Positions 8,555 through 17,945 of a stretch of DNA of 64,000 nt are shown here, piece after piece. The translations under genes were made by a program, and so were the position numbers. The stretch spans positions 3,534,001 to 3,598,000 of the forward strand of contig NZ_AP025508.1 of assembly GCF_024347615.1 (NCBI RefSeq), given 5' to 3'. This DNA is from Vibrio splendidus (GTDB lineage Bacteria; Pseudomonadota; Gammaproteobacteria; Enterobacterales; Vibrionaceae). The notes beneath the pieces are model-generated. The model did no database searches. It was given only the letters and a program-made list of their open reading frames with translations, and was not told the origin of the DNA. Each line of letters starts with the position of its first letter. Position 1 is the stretch's first letter.

Positions 8555-9547
8555 ATGACAATATTTACCGCAGCCGCTGGTTTATCTAATCCGCACTTAC
8601 AAACCTTAGTGCCACGATTTATTAGAAAGCAGGCGTTGTTTGCCCCTCAATGGCAAACCTTAGAAACACCCGACGGTGACTTTCTCGATCTTGCTTGGAG
8701 CGAATCGCCAGAGGGTGACACCTCAAGTAATGATGCTCGAAGTAACAAGCCGATATTCGTTCTATTCCATGGCTTAGAGGGAAGCTTTGAAAGCCCTTAT
8801 GCCAACGGACTGATGAATGCCTTTGCTAAAGATGGCTGGCTATCAGTGATGATGCACTTTAGAGGTTGCAGCGGAAAACCAAATCGCTTGGCTCGCGCTT
8901 ATCATTCTGGTGAAGTCGAAGATGCGCGCTTTTTCCTAAGACATCTACACGCCCAGTTTCCCAATAACCCTAAGGTAGCGGTTGGTATCTCTTTGGGCGG
9001 TAACATGCTGGCGAACTATTTGGCTGAGTACGCGGACGACCCATTGCTGTCGGCGGCGACGATTGTCTCTGCACCTTTTGATCTGGCTTGTTGCTCTAGT
9101 CGTATTGAGCGAGGTTTCTCTAAACTCTATAAAAAGTACCTGCTCAACTCTCTCAAATCGAATGCCTTGAAAAAGATTAAGCTGTTGCAAGAAAAGCTCG
9201 GTATCACCGCCGAAACCATTAAGAAGATAGACAAGCTGTATGAGTTTGATGAACGGATTACTGCGCCTCTGCACGGGTTCAAGAATGCTCAGGACTACTA
9301 TGCTCAGTGCTCAGCACTTCCTAAACTTAATAAGATTAAACTACCGACTCAGATCATCCATGCCAAAGACGATCCGTTTATGACAGACGACGTAATTCCA
9401 AAGTTCGTGTTACCTGACAACATCGACTATCGCCTGTTTCAAAAAGGCGGCCATGTGGGGTTCATTACCGGTAGCACGCTCAAACCAAGGTTTTGGTTAG
9501 AAGAAGCATTACCTGCTTACTATGAAAGTATCCAAGATTCGGCATAA
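8555..9547 (+). CDS. yheT: Alpha/beta hydrolase YheT
   Basis: The product is a 330-residue cytoplasmic hydrolase of the YheT/ABHD1 family. The oxyanion segment is FHGLEGS near residues 71-77. The nucleophile elbow is GISLGGN with Ser near residue 146. A late Asp (HAKDDPFM) and His (KGGHVGF) complete the triad. The start IFTAAAGLSNPHLQTL is diagnostic of the family, whose members attack ester bonds; the physiological substrate is not known. The gene keeps the yheS-yheT-yheU-prkB-crp order found in enterobacteria. No signal peptide. Confidence 0.92.
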   Translation: MTIFTAAAGLSNPHLQTLVPRFIRKQALFAPQWQTLETPDGDFLDLAWSESPEGDTSSNDARSNKPIFVLFHGLEGSFESPYANGLMNAFAKDGWLSVMMHFRGCSGKPNRLARAYHSGEVEDARFFLRHLHAQFPNNPKVAVGISLGGNMLANYLAEYADDPLLSAATIVSAPFDLACCSSRIERGFSKLYKKYLLNSLKSNALKKIKLLQEKLGITAETIKKIDKLYEFDERITAPLHGFKNAQDYYAQCSALPKLNKIKLPTQIIHAKDDPFMTDDVIPKFVLPDNIDYRLFQKGGHVGFITGSTLKPRFWLEEALPAYYESIQDSA

Positions 9548-9646
9548 TGGCCGAGCCTTTTTTAAGGACTGAGTAGTAGACGTCACTAAACACAGTAATC
9601 AACACATCAATAAACCTATTTATGAACATAAAAGAGAGAAGTATTT

Positions 9647-9859
9647 ATGATCATCCCATGGCAAGACATTGCGCCAGAAACACTGGAAAACCTCATTAAA
9701 GAATTCGTGCTGCGTGAAGGCACAGACTACGGCGACGTAGAGGTTTCACTGCAAAACAAGATTGATCAAGTGAAACATCAATTAGCCTCAAAGGAAGTCA
9801 GCATCGTGTTTTCTGAGCTGCATGAAACCGTTGATATTCAAGTCACAAAACGCTTCTAG
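9647..9859 (+). CDS. yheU: YheU family protein
   Basis: This 70-residue protein matches the YheU (UPF0270) family from end to end: start [17 protein letters not shown], middle EGTDYG, end [14 protein letters not shown]. The family length is about 72 residues. No function is established. It lies between yheT and prkB in the same direction, as in E. coli, with about 100 and 77 bases to its neighbours. AAGAGAGAAG before the ATG serves as ribosome site. Confidence 0.9.
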   Translation: MIIPWQDIAPETLENLIKEFVLREGTDYGDVEVSLQNKIDQVKHQLASKEVSIVFSELHETVDIQVTKRF

Positions 9860-9936
9860 GCTGCGCTCATAAAGGAGCCGTGTTATAGTGGTAAACGATT
9901 GCTAACAAGTAAGTTACTCAAAAGACAAGGGTTGTC

Positions 9937-10806
9937 ATGTCCGCTAAACATCCAATTATTGCGGTGACGGGTTCATCAGGAGCCGGCACCACCACTACCT
10001 CAGAAGCCTTCCGAAAAATGTTCAATATGATGGACGTGAAGGCCGCTTGGGTTGAAGGGGATAGTTTCCATCGCTTCACTCGACCAGAGATGGATGTCGA
10101 GATCCGTAAGGCTCGCGAGCAAGGTAAGCACATCAGCTACTTTGGTCCACAAGCCAATGATTTTGGCGCATTAGAAGAGTTCTTCCGTCAATACGGTAAT
10201 GAAGGCACGGGTAAAGTCCGTAGTTACCTACATACCTTCGATGAAGCCGTGCCTTACAATCAAATGCCGGGCACCTTTACGCCATGGCAAGAGATCCCAG
10301 AAAATTCCGATGTGATGTTCTACGAAGGTCTTCATGGTGGCGTGGTAGATGGCGACATCAATGTCTCACAGCACGTCGACTTGCTGATCGGCATGGTGCC
10401 AATCGTCAACCTTGAGTGGATCCAAAAATTCGTTCGTGACACACGCGATCGTGGGCACTCACGCGAAGCAGTAATGGATTCTATTGTTCGCTCAATGGAT
10501 GATTATCTTAACTACATTACCCCGCAGTTTTCGCGCACTCATATCAACTTTCAGCGTGTCCCAACCGTAGATACATCGAATCCACTGAACGCTAAAGGGA
10601 TTCCAAGTTTAGACGAAAGCTTCGTGGTTATACGTTTGCGTGGCATCAAAAACGTAGATTTCCCCTACCTTCTGGCTATGATAGATGGCTCATTTATGTC
10701 ACGCCACAACACGCTTGTAGTGCCAGGCGGCAAGATGAGTTTTGCTATGGAGCTCATTGTACGGCCCATCCTACAACAGCTCATCGAAACCGGAAAAATA
10801 GGTTAA
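9937..10806 (+). CDS. prkB: Phosphoribulokinase-like kinase PrkB
   Basis: The product has 289 residues, the usual length of bacterial PrkB proteins that accompany crp. A P-loop GSSGAGTTTT lies at residues 12-21, and the segment AAWVEGDSFHR carries the catalytic-type Asp. The acidic Walker B-like strand VMFYEGLHGG is near residue 130. By family it should phosphorylate ribulose 5-phosphate or a related sugar phosphate. There is no sign of a Calvin cycle here and the true substrate in heterotrophs is uncertain. It is followed by crp after a 239-bp regulatory gap. Confidence 0.9.
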   Translation: MSAKHPIIAVTGSSGAGTTTTSEAFRKMFNMMDVKAAWVEGDSFHRFTRPEMDVEIRKAREQGKHISYFGPQANDFGALEEFFRQYGNEGTGKVRSYLHTFDEAVPYNQMPGTFTPWQEIPENSDVMFYEGLHGGVVDGDINVSQHVDLLIGMVPIVNLEWIQKFVRDTRDRGHSREAVMDSIVRSMDDYLNYITPQFSRTHINFQRVPTVDTSNPLNAKGIPSLDESFVVIRLRGIKNVDFPYLLAMIDGSFMSRHNTLVVPGGKMSFAMELIVRPILQQLIETGKIG

Positions 10807-10839
10807 CAATACGCCATTCTGGTTGATTACTTTTCATAC

Positions 10840-10855
10840 CGTGATCATGTGCACA
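10840..10855 (+). promoter_or_regulatory. Candidate CRP site upstream of crp
   Basis: CGTGA-TCATGT-GCACA matches TGTGA-N6-TCACA at 8 of 10 positions. It lies about 190 bases before the crp start. Autoregulation of crp is known in E. coli; here it is an inference. Confidence 0.5.
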
Positions 10856-11045
10856 ATTTTGCGTAAAAAATCGTAGCTTGGTCACGATTAAAATCAAGAA
10901 ATAGTACCTGAAAAAGGATACTATTCTTAAACGAAACACAAGATAGCTTGCAGCGCTCAACGAGTGCTCTTATCCTACAAGTCAATCCAGGCTTAGCTAA
11001 AATACGGAAAGCGGCAAGCATACCCTGCAGAGGAAGTAAGATATT

Positions 11046-11678
11046 ATGGTTCTAGGTAAACCCCAAACCGATCCAACATTAGAGTGGTTCCTTTCACACT
11101 GTCATATTCATAAGTACCCTTCAAAAAGTACTTTGATTCATGCTGGTGAAAAGGCAGAAACCTTGTACTACATCGTTAAAGGTTCTGTGGCAGTTCTTAT
11201 CAAAGACGAAGAAGGTAAGGAAATGATTCTTTCTTACCTAAACCAAGGTGACTTCATTGGTGAACTTGGCCTCTTCGAAGAAGACCAAGAGCGTACTGCA
11301 TGGGTTCGTGCAAAATCTCCTTGTGAAGTAGCTGAAATTTCTTTCAAGAAATTCCGTCAACTTATCCAAGTGAACCCAGATATCCTAATGCGCCTTTCAG
11401 CGCAAATGGCAAATCGTCTACAAGTAACTAGCCAAAAGGTTGGTGACTTAGCGTTCCTTGACGTAACAGGTCGTATCGCTCAAACGCTACTTAACCTAGC
11501 GAAACAGCCAGATGCAATGACTCACCCTGACGGCATGCAAATCAAGATCACTCGTCAAGAGATTGGCCAGATCGTTGGTTGTTCTCGTGAGACAGTAGGT
11601 CGTATCTTGAAGATGCTAGAAGAGCAGAACCTAATTTCTGCACACGGTAAAACTATCGTGGTATACGGCACTCGTTAA
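11046..11678 (+). CDS. crp: cAMP receptor protein CRP
   Basis: The global regulator CRP binds cAMP and activates or represses catabolic genes. The 210 residues equal the E. coli length and the sequence is highly similar. Residues 20-115 form the cyclic-nucleotide domain, with GELGLFEE and the RTAWVRA phosphate-binding segment. Residues 138-206 hold the winged helix, whose recognition helix contains [11 protein letters not shown]. The start [16 protein letters not shown] is the canonical one. GAGGAAG before the ATG is a good ribosome site. In vibrios CRP also controls competence and quorum-sensing inputs, which is relevant to aphA and cytR in this same window. Confidence 0.98.
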   Translation: MVLGKPQTDPTLEWFLSHCHIHKYPSKSTLIHAGEKAETLYYIVKGSVAVLIKDEEGKEMILSYLNQGDFIGELGLFEEDQERTAWVRAKSPCEVAEISFKKFRQLIQVNPDILMRLSAQMANRLQVTSQKVGDLAFLDVTGRIAQTLLNLAKQPDAMTHPDGMQIKITRQEIGQIVGCSRETVGRILKMLEEQNLISAHGKTIVVYGTR

Positions 11679-11704
11679 TCTCGATTAACTGAGCCAAAAA
11701 TTTG

Positions 11705-11739
11705 AAAGCCACCAAATGCAAATTTGGTGGCTTTTTTGT
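11705..11739 (+). terminator. Terminator of crp
   Basis: A perfect 13-bp stem, AAAGCCACCAAAT and its complement, with a GCAA tetraloop runs into T6. Confidence 0.93.
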
Positions 11740-11759
11740 TTTCTAAAGATCTAGAGAGC

Positions 11760-11831
11760 AGATGCGAGATACGAGAAGAACTCACTGAATCCTATTTGTA
11801 AACTTCCTCGAAGCGAAGCGTACTCGCATCT
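11760..11831. repeat. Imperfect intergenic inverted repeat
   Basis: The left arm AGATGCGAG-ata-CGAGAAG is mirrored by CTTCCTCG...CTCGCATCT on the right, with an 11-base insert in the right arm. It lies between the crp terminator and the end of the DUF1338 gene and looks like a dispersed REP/MITE-type unit. Confidence 0.5.
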
Positions 11832-11861
11832 TTAGGGTAAAGCCCGTGCTCATATCTTTCT

Positions 11862-12653
11862 TTAACCGTTGGTGCTCTCAAAGATCTTGTCAGCCGATGC
11901 TGCAACAAATCCTGTATAAAGCTCACCATTCGCCATCGCATAACGCTTAGCGAACTCGTAGAAGCCACCAGGAATCACCTCGTTGCCTTCAACAAATGAA
12001 ACTGGGACTTTGTCTGCCATTGTAGATGATTGCTCTAATAAGACCTCTGGAGAGCCTTTAACCTGACCGCCAGATGCATTGATAGTGAAACCTGAATCAC
12101 TCAAATAGTCATTCACAGTCTGTACTTCATCGAACTCATTAAGCTGGTTCACACTCACCGTAAAGTGGTTTGCACCGTAACCATGAGCCGCTAGCCAAGA
12201 CGCGTATTCACTCTCTTTTGCTAGAACTTGGAAATCCGCGAAGCTCAGATCCCAAAGGCGACCACCAAACAAGAACTCATGACCTTGAAGTTTACTTGCG
12301 TCTACTTGCTCAACCAACTTCGCAACGATCTGTTGTAAGTCACTTGAACACTCTTCTACCTTCAACTCACTAATGAACACCTTCGGTTGGTTTGGGTCTG
12401 GGTGCTCGTAGTGCTTAGCCACTAACTTCTTGCTCTCAAACAAGTAGTCGCCACAAGCCTTGTAGCCTAATTCAAGGAAAGGCTTAGCCAGTGTTTCAAT
12501 GCCCAGTGGTGCAACATTGAAAGTTCGCAGTGCAATATGATCATTAATCAGGGCTTCGTCTTCTTTCAGCAGATGATGAACTTTCTCAGCCGATGGGCAA
12601 AGCCTGTGAATGTAATCGTCCCATAGTGATTTAAAGAGTAGATCGGGCGTCAT
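11862..12653 (-). CDS. DUF1338 family protein
   Basis: This 263-residue protein belongs to DUF1338, a vicinal-oxygen-chelate fold family that includes the Fe(II)-dependent 2-oxoadipate dioxygenase/decarboxylase (HglS/YdcJ) of lysine breakdown. The family's first metal-ligand segment, DHIALRTFN, is present near residue 39. A second His occurs in GANHFTVSVN near residue 160, and PGGFYEFAKRY near residue 228 supplies the likely Glu. That all three ligands are present suggests an active metal enzyme, but this short form has no assigned substrate. GGAG precedes the ATG. It lies downstream of astD but behind a terminator, so it is probably a separate transcript. Confidence 0.8.
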   Translation of the reverse strand: MTPDLLFKSLWDDYIHRLCPSAEKVHHLLKEDEALINDHIALRTFNVAPLGIETLAKPFLELGYKACGDYLFESKKLVAKHYEHPDPNQPKVFISELKVEECSSDLQQIVAKLVEQVDASKLQGHEFLFGGRLWDLSFADFQVLAKESEYASWLAAHGYGANHFTVSVNQLNEFDEVQTVNDYLSDSGFTINASGGQVKGSPEVLLEQSSTMADKVPVSFVEGNEVIPGGFYEFAKRYAMANGELYTGFVAASADKIFESTNG

Positions 12654-12793
12654 GGTGACTCCTTGTCAGAGGTTCTAGCAAGCTAGTAATTTGGATTAGA
12701 GAGGGAGAGGCTGGACACAGAGTCAGCAGCCATCAGCCTGTGACATACTTGTTCTATTATTATCGACCGCCCAATCTAGGTGTCGGACGTGAT

Positions 12794-12822
12794 GGAAAAG
12801 GGAAGCGATAACACCACTTCCC
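12794..12822 (-). terminator. Terminator of the ast operon
   Basis: On the minus strand GGGAAG, an 11-base loop, CTTCCC and TTTT follow the astD stop by about 45 bases. Confidence 0.6.
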
Positions 12823-12865
12823 TATTTCAAGCTTAACGCATGAGCCAAAGACTCATTAGCCTAAA

Positions 12866-14323
12866 TTAAAGCTCAATACCCGGGCTAAACGTAGCTGGCA
12901 GTTGAGTCTCACCACCTTCCATTGAAGCCATAGGGTAAGCACAGTAGTCAGCTGCATAGTACGCACTTGGACGTAGGTTACCTGAAGCACCAGGACCACC
13001 AAATGGTGCATCACCACTTGCGCCTGTTAGCTGGCGGTTACGGTTAACAATGCCCGCTCGGATATGGTCAACGAAGTATTCCCACTCTGAATCGTCTGTT
13101 GAAACTAAGCCTGCAGACAAACCAAAACGTGTGTCATTAGCCAGTTCAACCGCTTGCTCTAGTGACTGATAACGAACCACTTGCAGTAATGGACCGAAAT
13201 ACTCTTCATCTGGCAGTTCAGCAATGTTGGTTGCATCGATAATACCCGGAGAAACAAACGCCGCTTGACCCGCTTTTGCTTCGACTAGGCTGACACCGCC
13301 TAACGATTGCAGATTCGCTTGCGCGTCCAGAATAAACTTAGCCGCAGCTTCAGAGATCTGTGGTCCCATGAAGGGTGCTGGCTCAGCGAATGGCTGATCG
13401 ACACGAATCTTCAAGGTCGCAGCAACGAGCTTATCCAGCAGTTGATCGCCCTTCTCTCCAACAGGCACATACAAGCGACGCGCACATGTACAACGTTGGC
13501 CCGCACTGATGAAGGCCGACTGGATAATGGTATAAACCGTCGCGTCAGCATCACCAAATTGGTCAGTGATCACCATAGGGTTGTTGCCGCCCATCTCTAG
13601 CGCCAACATTTTGCCCGGTTGACCAGCAAACTGACGGTGAAGGATATGACCGGTATTAGCACTGCCCGTAAATAGCACGCCATCAAGACCTTTAGCATCA
13701 GCCAGTGCGATACCGGTTTCTTTAGCGCCTTGCACTAGGTTAATCACGCCAGCTGGAAGGCCTGCTTCTTGCCACAGTTTCATCGCAAACTCACCCGTCC
13801 AAGGTGTCTGCTCTGACGGCTTAAATACCACGGTATTACCCGATAGCAATGCCGGAACAATATGACCGTTAGGCAGATGACCAGGGAAGTTGTAAGGACC
13901 AAATACCGCCATAACGCCTAATGGACGATGACGCAGTACGATTTGGTTGCCTGCGGCTTCACGTGAAGCTTCACCCGTACGTTCGTGGTAAGCACGAATA
14001 GAGATAGCGATTTTACCCGCCATCGCACCCGCTTCAGTGCGAGTTTCCCAAATCGGTTTACCCGTCTCTTTTGCAATAATCTGTGCAATTTCTTCGCTGT
14101 TCTCTTTTACCTTCTCAGCAAAGTTCAACACGATCGCTTCACGCTCTGCAAAGCTCAATTTTTTCCAAACTAAGAAAGCGTCACGCGCCGCTGCTACTGC
14201 AGATTCAACCTGTGCTGGTGTTGCACTATCGCCTTGCCACACGACTTCATTATTGTATGGGCTTACTGATGTCATGGCGTCGCCTTGACCTGCCACCCAC
14301 TGTCCTGCTATCCACTGAGTCAT
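12866..14323 (-). CDS. astD: N-succinylglutamate 5-semialdehyde dehydrogenase AstD
   Basis: AstD carries out step 4 of the arginine succinyltransferase pathway: it oxidises succinylglutamate semialdehyde with NAD. The 485 residues show the aldehyde dehydrogenase fold. The Asn-containing segment [10 protein letters not shown] is at 141-150, the catalytic Glu at 243 (LEMGGNNP) and the catalytic Cys at 278 (SAGQRCTC). The start [12 protein letters not shown] is family-typical, and AGGA precedes the ATG. It is last in the leftward astC-astA-astD cluster, 39 bases after astA. No astB or astE is visible in the window, so the pathway must be completed elsewhere. Confidence 0.95.
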   Translation of the reverse strand: MTQWIAGQWVAGQGDAMTSVSPYNNEVVWQGDSATPAQVESAVAAARDAFLVWKKLSFAEREAIVLNFAEKVKENSEEIAQIIAKETGKPIWETRTEAGAMAGKIAISIRAYHERTGEASREAAGNQIVLRHRPLGVMAVFGPYNFPGHLPNGHIVPALLSGNTVVFKPSEQTPWTGEFAMKLWQEAGLPAGVINLVQGAKETGIALADAKGLDGVLFTGSANTGHILHRQFAGQPGKMLALEMGGNNPMVITDQFGDADATVYTIIQSAFISAGQRCTCARRLYVPVGEKGDQLLDKLVAATLKIRVDQPFAEPAPFMGPQISEAAAKFILDAQANLQSLGGVSLVEAKAGQAAFVSPGIIDATNIAELPDEEYFGPLLQVVRYQSLEQAVELANDTRFGLSAGLVSTDDSEWEYFVDHIRAGIVNRNRQLTGASGDAPFGGPGASGNLRPSAYYAADYCAYPMASMEGGETQLPATFSPGIEL

Positions 14324-14362
14324 ACTTCTATCCTTAAAATCTTCGACAGATAATCGCCGCTC

Positions 14363-15382
14363 TTATTGAGCCAACATGCGAACGAATTCGCCTTCTTTTA
14401 CTTCAAGAGCGCTTGCTACTTCAGATGATAAAATCACTGTGTCGCTTGCTTGGTCATACGCGCCTTTCGCGGCTACTGCGCGGAAGTTCTCAAACGAGGT
14501 ATTACCAATGAGGAAGTCTTTAGAGCTTGAATGCTCTGCAATTGTCACTTGAGCTCGAATCGCATGACGCACTGATTCGATATTTCTTAGATCACACTCA
14601 ACCGTTGGGCCCCCATCAAAGATGTCGACATAGCCACGGTTGGTGAAACCTTCACGTTCCAGCAACTTAAGTGCAGGGCGCGTATTGTCATGAACCTCTC
14701 CAATCACCGCCTGAGCTTCTTTGCTCAGTAGGTTCACATAGATAGGTAACTTCGGCATTAGGTCAGCAATGAAGCCTTTCTTACCAATACCCGTTAGGTA
14801 ATCGGCGAGCGTAAAATCAATCGAGAAGAAGTGCTCTTGCAGCCATTGCCAGAAAGGAGAATTACCTTCTGCATCTGATACGCCACGCATCTCAGCAAAA
14901 ATCGTTTTCGAAAAACGCTCTGGGTGCTCAGACATGATCAAAAAGCGACACTTAGACATCAAACGACCATTCAATCCACCACGGAAAGCCGGACGCAAGA
15001 ACAGTGTGCAGATTTCACTGCATCCTGTGTAGTTATTGCCGAAAGTCAGTAGCTTGACGACGTTATTCACGCCAAGCTTTTGCGATGAGTGAACCACTTT
15101 GCTGATGTGGTAAGAGTAAAACGGAACATCCCAGCCAATTGAGGCTTCGATACCTGTGGTACCTGCGACTTCTCCGGTTTCGGTATCAAAGCCAACCATT
15201 AGGTAGCCTTCATCACCAGGTTCAGTCACGTCTTGTTTAGCAAAGCTGTATTCAGAATGAGTAATTCGGTTGGTTAACAGTTCTTCGTTAACCGGAAGAG
15301 ATGTGAATCCGTGACCAGATTCAACCGCGCAGGTATGCAACGCATCGTAATCAGATAATTTTATTGGGCGAACAACTAGCAT
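14363..15382 (-). CDS. astA: Arginine N-succinyltransferase AstA
   Basis: AstA transfers succinyl from succinyl-CoA to the alpha-amino group of arginine, the first step of arginine degradation to glutamate. The product has 339 residues, close to the family's 340. It starts MLVVRPIKLSDYDAL, the GNAT-like N-terminus. Internal family segments include TGIEASIGWDVPFYSYH, LFLRPAFRGGLNGRLMSK and FDGGPTVECDL. The ATG at 15382 is preferred to an in-frame upstream ATG at 15403 because it matches the conserved start; AGGGA lies just upstream. It is second in the ast cluster, between astC and astD. Confidence 0.95.
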   Translation of the reverse strand: MLVVRPIKLSDYDALHTCAVESGHGFTSLPVNEELLTNRITHSEYSFAKQDVTEPGDEGYLMVGFDTETGEVAGTTGIEASIGWDVPFYSYHISKVVHSSQKLGVNNVVKLLTFGNNYTGCSEICTLFLRPAFRGGLNGRLMSKCRFLIMSEHPERFSKTIFAEMRGVSDAEGNSPFWQWLQEHFFSIDFTLADYLTGIGKKGFIADLMPKLPIYVNLLSKEAQAVIGEVHDNTRPALKLLEREGFTNRGYVDIFDGGPTVECDLRNIESVRHAIRAQVTIAEHSSSKDFLIGNTSFENFRAVAAKGAYDQASDTVILSSEVASALEVKEGEFVRMLAQ

Positions 15383-15406
15383 CAATATTCCCTCCAGATG
15401 CAAAAC

Positions 15407-15480
15407 AGGCCCAAAACGAGAATCTTGGGCCTTTAGCAGTACGTCATGGGATCGCTCTAATGGCGATCATTCCTATGACG
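15407..15480. repeat. Two hairpins between astC and astA
   Basis: The first (15407-15432) pairs AGGCCCAA with TTGGGCCT. The second (15442-15480) pairs CGTCAT-GGGATCGC with GCGATC-ATTCC-TATGACG across the loop TCTAAT, with a small bulge. They fill most of the 107-bp spacer and could lower read-through or protect mRNA ends. Confidence 0.7.
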
Positions 15481-15489
15481 CCGCTCAGG

Positions 15490-16701
15490 CTAAACTAGCG
15501 TAGCGATTGCTTTGTCTAGTTTTGATAAACCTTCTTCAATTTCTTGTGTAGTGATAACCAGTGATGGTGTGAAACGAACCACGTTTGCACCCGCAACCAG
15601 TACCATCAAGCCTTGTTCGCCTGCTGCCACTAATACATCACGAGCACGACCTTGCCATGCTTCATTAAGCGCAGCGCCTAGCAATAGGCCTTTACCGCGA
15701 ACTTCACTGAATATTTGGTATTTGTCGTTAATCTTAGCTAAACCATCACGGAACATAGCTTCGCGTTCTTTCACGCCAGCTAGCGTTTCAGGTTGGCTAA
15801 CCACATCAACAACCGCTTCAGCAACGGCACACGCCAGTGGGTTGCCGCCGTAAGTAGAACCGTGCGTACCGACTTTTAAGTGTGTCGCGAGTTCGGTGGT
15901 CGTTAGCATTGCACCGATTGGGAAGCCGCCACCTAGTGATTTCGCTGTACTTAGGATATCAGGTGTCACACCTAGGCCTTGGTAAGCGTAAAAGTTACCC
16001 GTACGGCCGTTACCTGTTTGCACTTCATCAAAGATAAGCAGCGCATTGTGCTTGTCACACAGTTCACGAACCGTGTTCACGAACTCAGATGTTGGAGAGA
16101 TGATACCGCCCTCGCCTTGCAGAGGTTCCATCATGATTGCACATGTGCGATCTGAGATGTGCGCTTCTAGCGCGGCAATATCGTTGTAAGGCAAGTGAGT
16201 TACATCGCCCGGTTTAGGGCCGAAGCCATCAGAGTAAGCCTCTTGACCACCCACAGTTACAGTAAAGAAAGTACGACCGTGGAAACCTTGTTTGAATGCA
16301 ATGATTTCAGACTTCTCAGGACCGTGCACATCCGCTGCCCAACGACGAGCTAGCTTCAATGCAGCTTCGTTCGCTTCTGCACCAGAGTTGGCAAAGAATA
16401 CTTTTTCTGCAAAACATACGTCGGTTAGCTTCTTCGCTAGACGCAATGCAGGTTCGTTGGTCATGACATTACTTAAATGCCAAATCTTGTTTGCTTGCTC
16501 AGTAACTGCGTTAACCATTGCTGGGTGACAGTGACCCAAACAGCTCACAGCGATACCACCAGCAAAGTCGATATATTCTCGGCCTTGTTGGTCCCAAACG
16601 CGTGCGCCTTCCCCTTTTACCGGGATCATTTCCATTGGGTTATAACAAGGCACCATCACCTCATTAAACAGACTACGTTCTATTTTTTTTTCCACTGTCA
16701 T
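15490..16701 (-). CDS. astC: Acetylornithine/succinylornithine aminotransferase
   Basis: This PLP-dependent class-III aminotransferase has 403 residues. In the ast pathway it removes the amino group of succinylornithine; close relatives (ArgD) run the biosynthetic acetylornithine step and many vibrio enzymes do both. The PLP lysine lies in [15 protein letters not shown] near residue 252, the cofactor phosphate loop is [12 protein letters not shown] near 105-116, and [12 protein letters not shown] supplies the conserved Asp. Its position ahead of astA and astD argues for the catabolic role. No separate argD is seen among the arg genes of this window, so a double role (annotated argD elsewhere) is plausible. 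AAGGA precedes the ATG. Confidence 0.93.
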   Translation of the reverse strand: MTVEKKIERSLFNEVMVPCYNPMEMIPVKGEGARVWDQQGREYIDFAGGIAVSCLGHCHPAMVNAVTEQANKIWHLSNVMTNEPALRLAKKLTDVCFAEKVFFANSGAEANEAALKLARRWAADVHGPEKSEIIAFKQGFHGRTFFTVTVGGQEAYSDGFGPKPGDVTHLPYNDIAALEAHISDRTCAIMMEPLQGEGGIISPTSEFVNTVRELCDKHNALLIFDEVQTGNGRTGNFYAYQGLGVTPDILSTAKSLGGGFPIGAMLTTTELATHLKVGTHGSTYGGNPLACAVAEAVVDVVSQPETLAGVKEREAMFRDGLAKINDKYQIFSEVRGKGLLLGAALNEAWQGRARDVLVAAGEQGLMVLVAGANVVRFTPSLVITTQEIEEGLSKLDKAIATLV

Positions 16702-17166
16702 CGTACATTCCTTTTCGATACCGCAAGCTTCGCAAATAAGCGTACTGGTTCATAAGTGAGACAAAGATATTTTCTCTCGCCATAATCCCGCTGCAGCATT
16801 ATATTTACATTTAATTAACGTTTTCAATAGTAGATTATTCTTTAGCTATCCCTAACAACCAGCTAAACGTCACTACCTATGACTATTTATGCATCAATTA
16901 ATCTGTTTTATGAAGCTTTTTTTACCTAAACGTATAACCTGCAACGGCAAAGCCTTACTGGCATTGCGGTATATTGGGTTCGAGACGAAATAAGGCGAAT
17001 AATTTTGCATAGGCTAAAAACTTAGCCTTAAGAGGGAGAAATGTTATAAAAAGTGATCAGCGTCAGAGGAGTAAGAGACGCGTAGCGCCCGAATTTAAAC
17101 GCTTAACGAATGGACTAACAGGTTTAACTGGCTTATTTAGGCGGAGAAACGGTCGAATTTAAACAA
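16702..17166. other. 465-bp intergenic region upstream of astC
   Basis: No credible gene is seen. It is AT-rich and should hold the ast promoter on the minus strand; an ArgR-like box at 16878 is listed separately. The part nearest pabA (17000-17166) holds no clear terminator. Confidence 0.6.
16878..16895 (-). promoter_or_regulatory. Candidate ARG box upstream of astC
   Basis: TA-TGACT-ATTT-ATGCA-TC matches the ArgR pattern TGAAT-wwww-ATTCA at 8 of 10 core positions and has an all-A/T spacer. It lies about 180 bases before astC. ArgR activates ast in enterobacteria; the role here is inferred. Confidence 0.4.
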
Positions 17167-17745
17167 TCAACGCGCTAAGAAGTTAGCGAGAAGCTGGTGT
17201 CCTTGCTCTGTTTTAATCGACTCAGGGTGAAATTGCACCGCATCAATCGGCAAGGTTTTGTGTTGATAACCCATGATCTCGTCCATGCTGCCATCTTCAA
17301 ATTCCGTCCAAGACGTCAGTTCAAAGCAGTCAGGAAGCGTGCCATTTTTCACCACTAGGGAATGGTAACGTGTCACGGTTAGAGGGTTATTAAGCCCTTG
17401 AAAAACGCTCTTACCGTTATGGCGGATCGGCGAGGTTTTACCGTGCATCACTTGTCTGGCTCGCACTACTTCACCACCAAACACTTGAGCGATGGCTTGA
17501 TGACCAAGACACACACCTAAGATCGGCAGTTTACCCACGAAGTGTTCAATGACTTGTAGAGAGATTCCCGCATCATCAGGCGTACAAGGACCTGGCGAGA
17601 TAACAAGATGGCTAGGATTCAGCGCTTCAATACCGACAATATCAATCTCATCGTTGCGAACAACTTTTACAGTGACCCCTAACTCACAGAAATACTGATA
17701 CAAGTTATAGGTAAAAGAGTCGTAGTTATCGATGATAAGTAACAT
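17167..17745 (-). CDS. pabA: Aminodeoxychorismate/anthranilate synthase glutamine amidotransferase subunit
   Basis: This class-I glutamine amidotransferase of 192 residues supplies ammonia to PabB for 4-amino-4-deoxychorismate (folate), and in some bacteria also to TrpE. The catalytic triad is visible: Cys79 in [11 protein letters not shown] and the His-Glu pair in VQFHPESI near residue 170. The start [14 protein letters not shown] is the conserved one, so the ATG at 17745 is used rather than a longer frame from 17805. Its place beside the ast genes and away from any trp operon favours pabA; dual use cannot be excluded. No obvious terminator lies between it and the ast promoter region. Confidence 0.92.
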   Translation of the reverse strand: MLLIIDNYDSFTYNLYQYFCELGVTVKVVRNDEIDIVGIEALNPSHLVISPGPCTPDDAGISLQVIEHFVGKLPILGVCLGHQAIAQVFGGEVVRARQVMHGKTSPIRHNGKSVFQGLNNPLTVTRYHSLVVKNGTLPDCFELTSWTEFEDGSMDEIMGYQHKTLPIDAVQFHPESIKTEQGHQLLANFLAR

Positions 17746-17846
17746 GGGTCGAAATCGTTTGCTAAATACTAAATGATTGGGAGATATAGGGGCGGTATTG
17801 TGCAATACCCATGGCGAAAGGCAAGTGGAAACTGCATTTCGCCAAT

Positions 17847-17930
17847 AATTAAGGCCAACCTAAGTTGACCTTAATTGTTTACAGATAGCCTAAAGTTATC
17901 TGAATTGGCCTGCTTGTATAGCAAGCCAAT
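17847..17930. repeat. Three consecutive hairpins between the nuclease gene and pabA
   Basis: Hairpin 1 pairs AATTAAGGCCAAC (17847-17859) with GTTGACCTTAATT (17864-17876), one mismatch. Hairpin 2 pairs CAGATA (17882) with TATCTG (17897). Hairpin 3 pairs ATTGGCCTGCT (17904) with AGCAAGCCAAT (17920), one mismatch. One of them probably ends the nuclease transcript; the first has the terminator-like A/T flanks. Confidence 0.7.
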
Positions 17931-17945
17931 CTATTTGTGGTTGAG

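Noticed and set aside
10856..10900. A second CRP-like site around GGTCACG upstream of crp
   Set aside because: Only one half matches; the other half has two of five bases.
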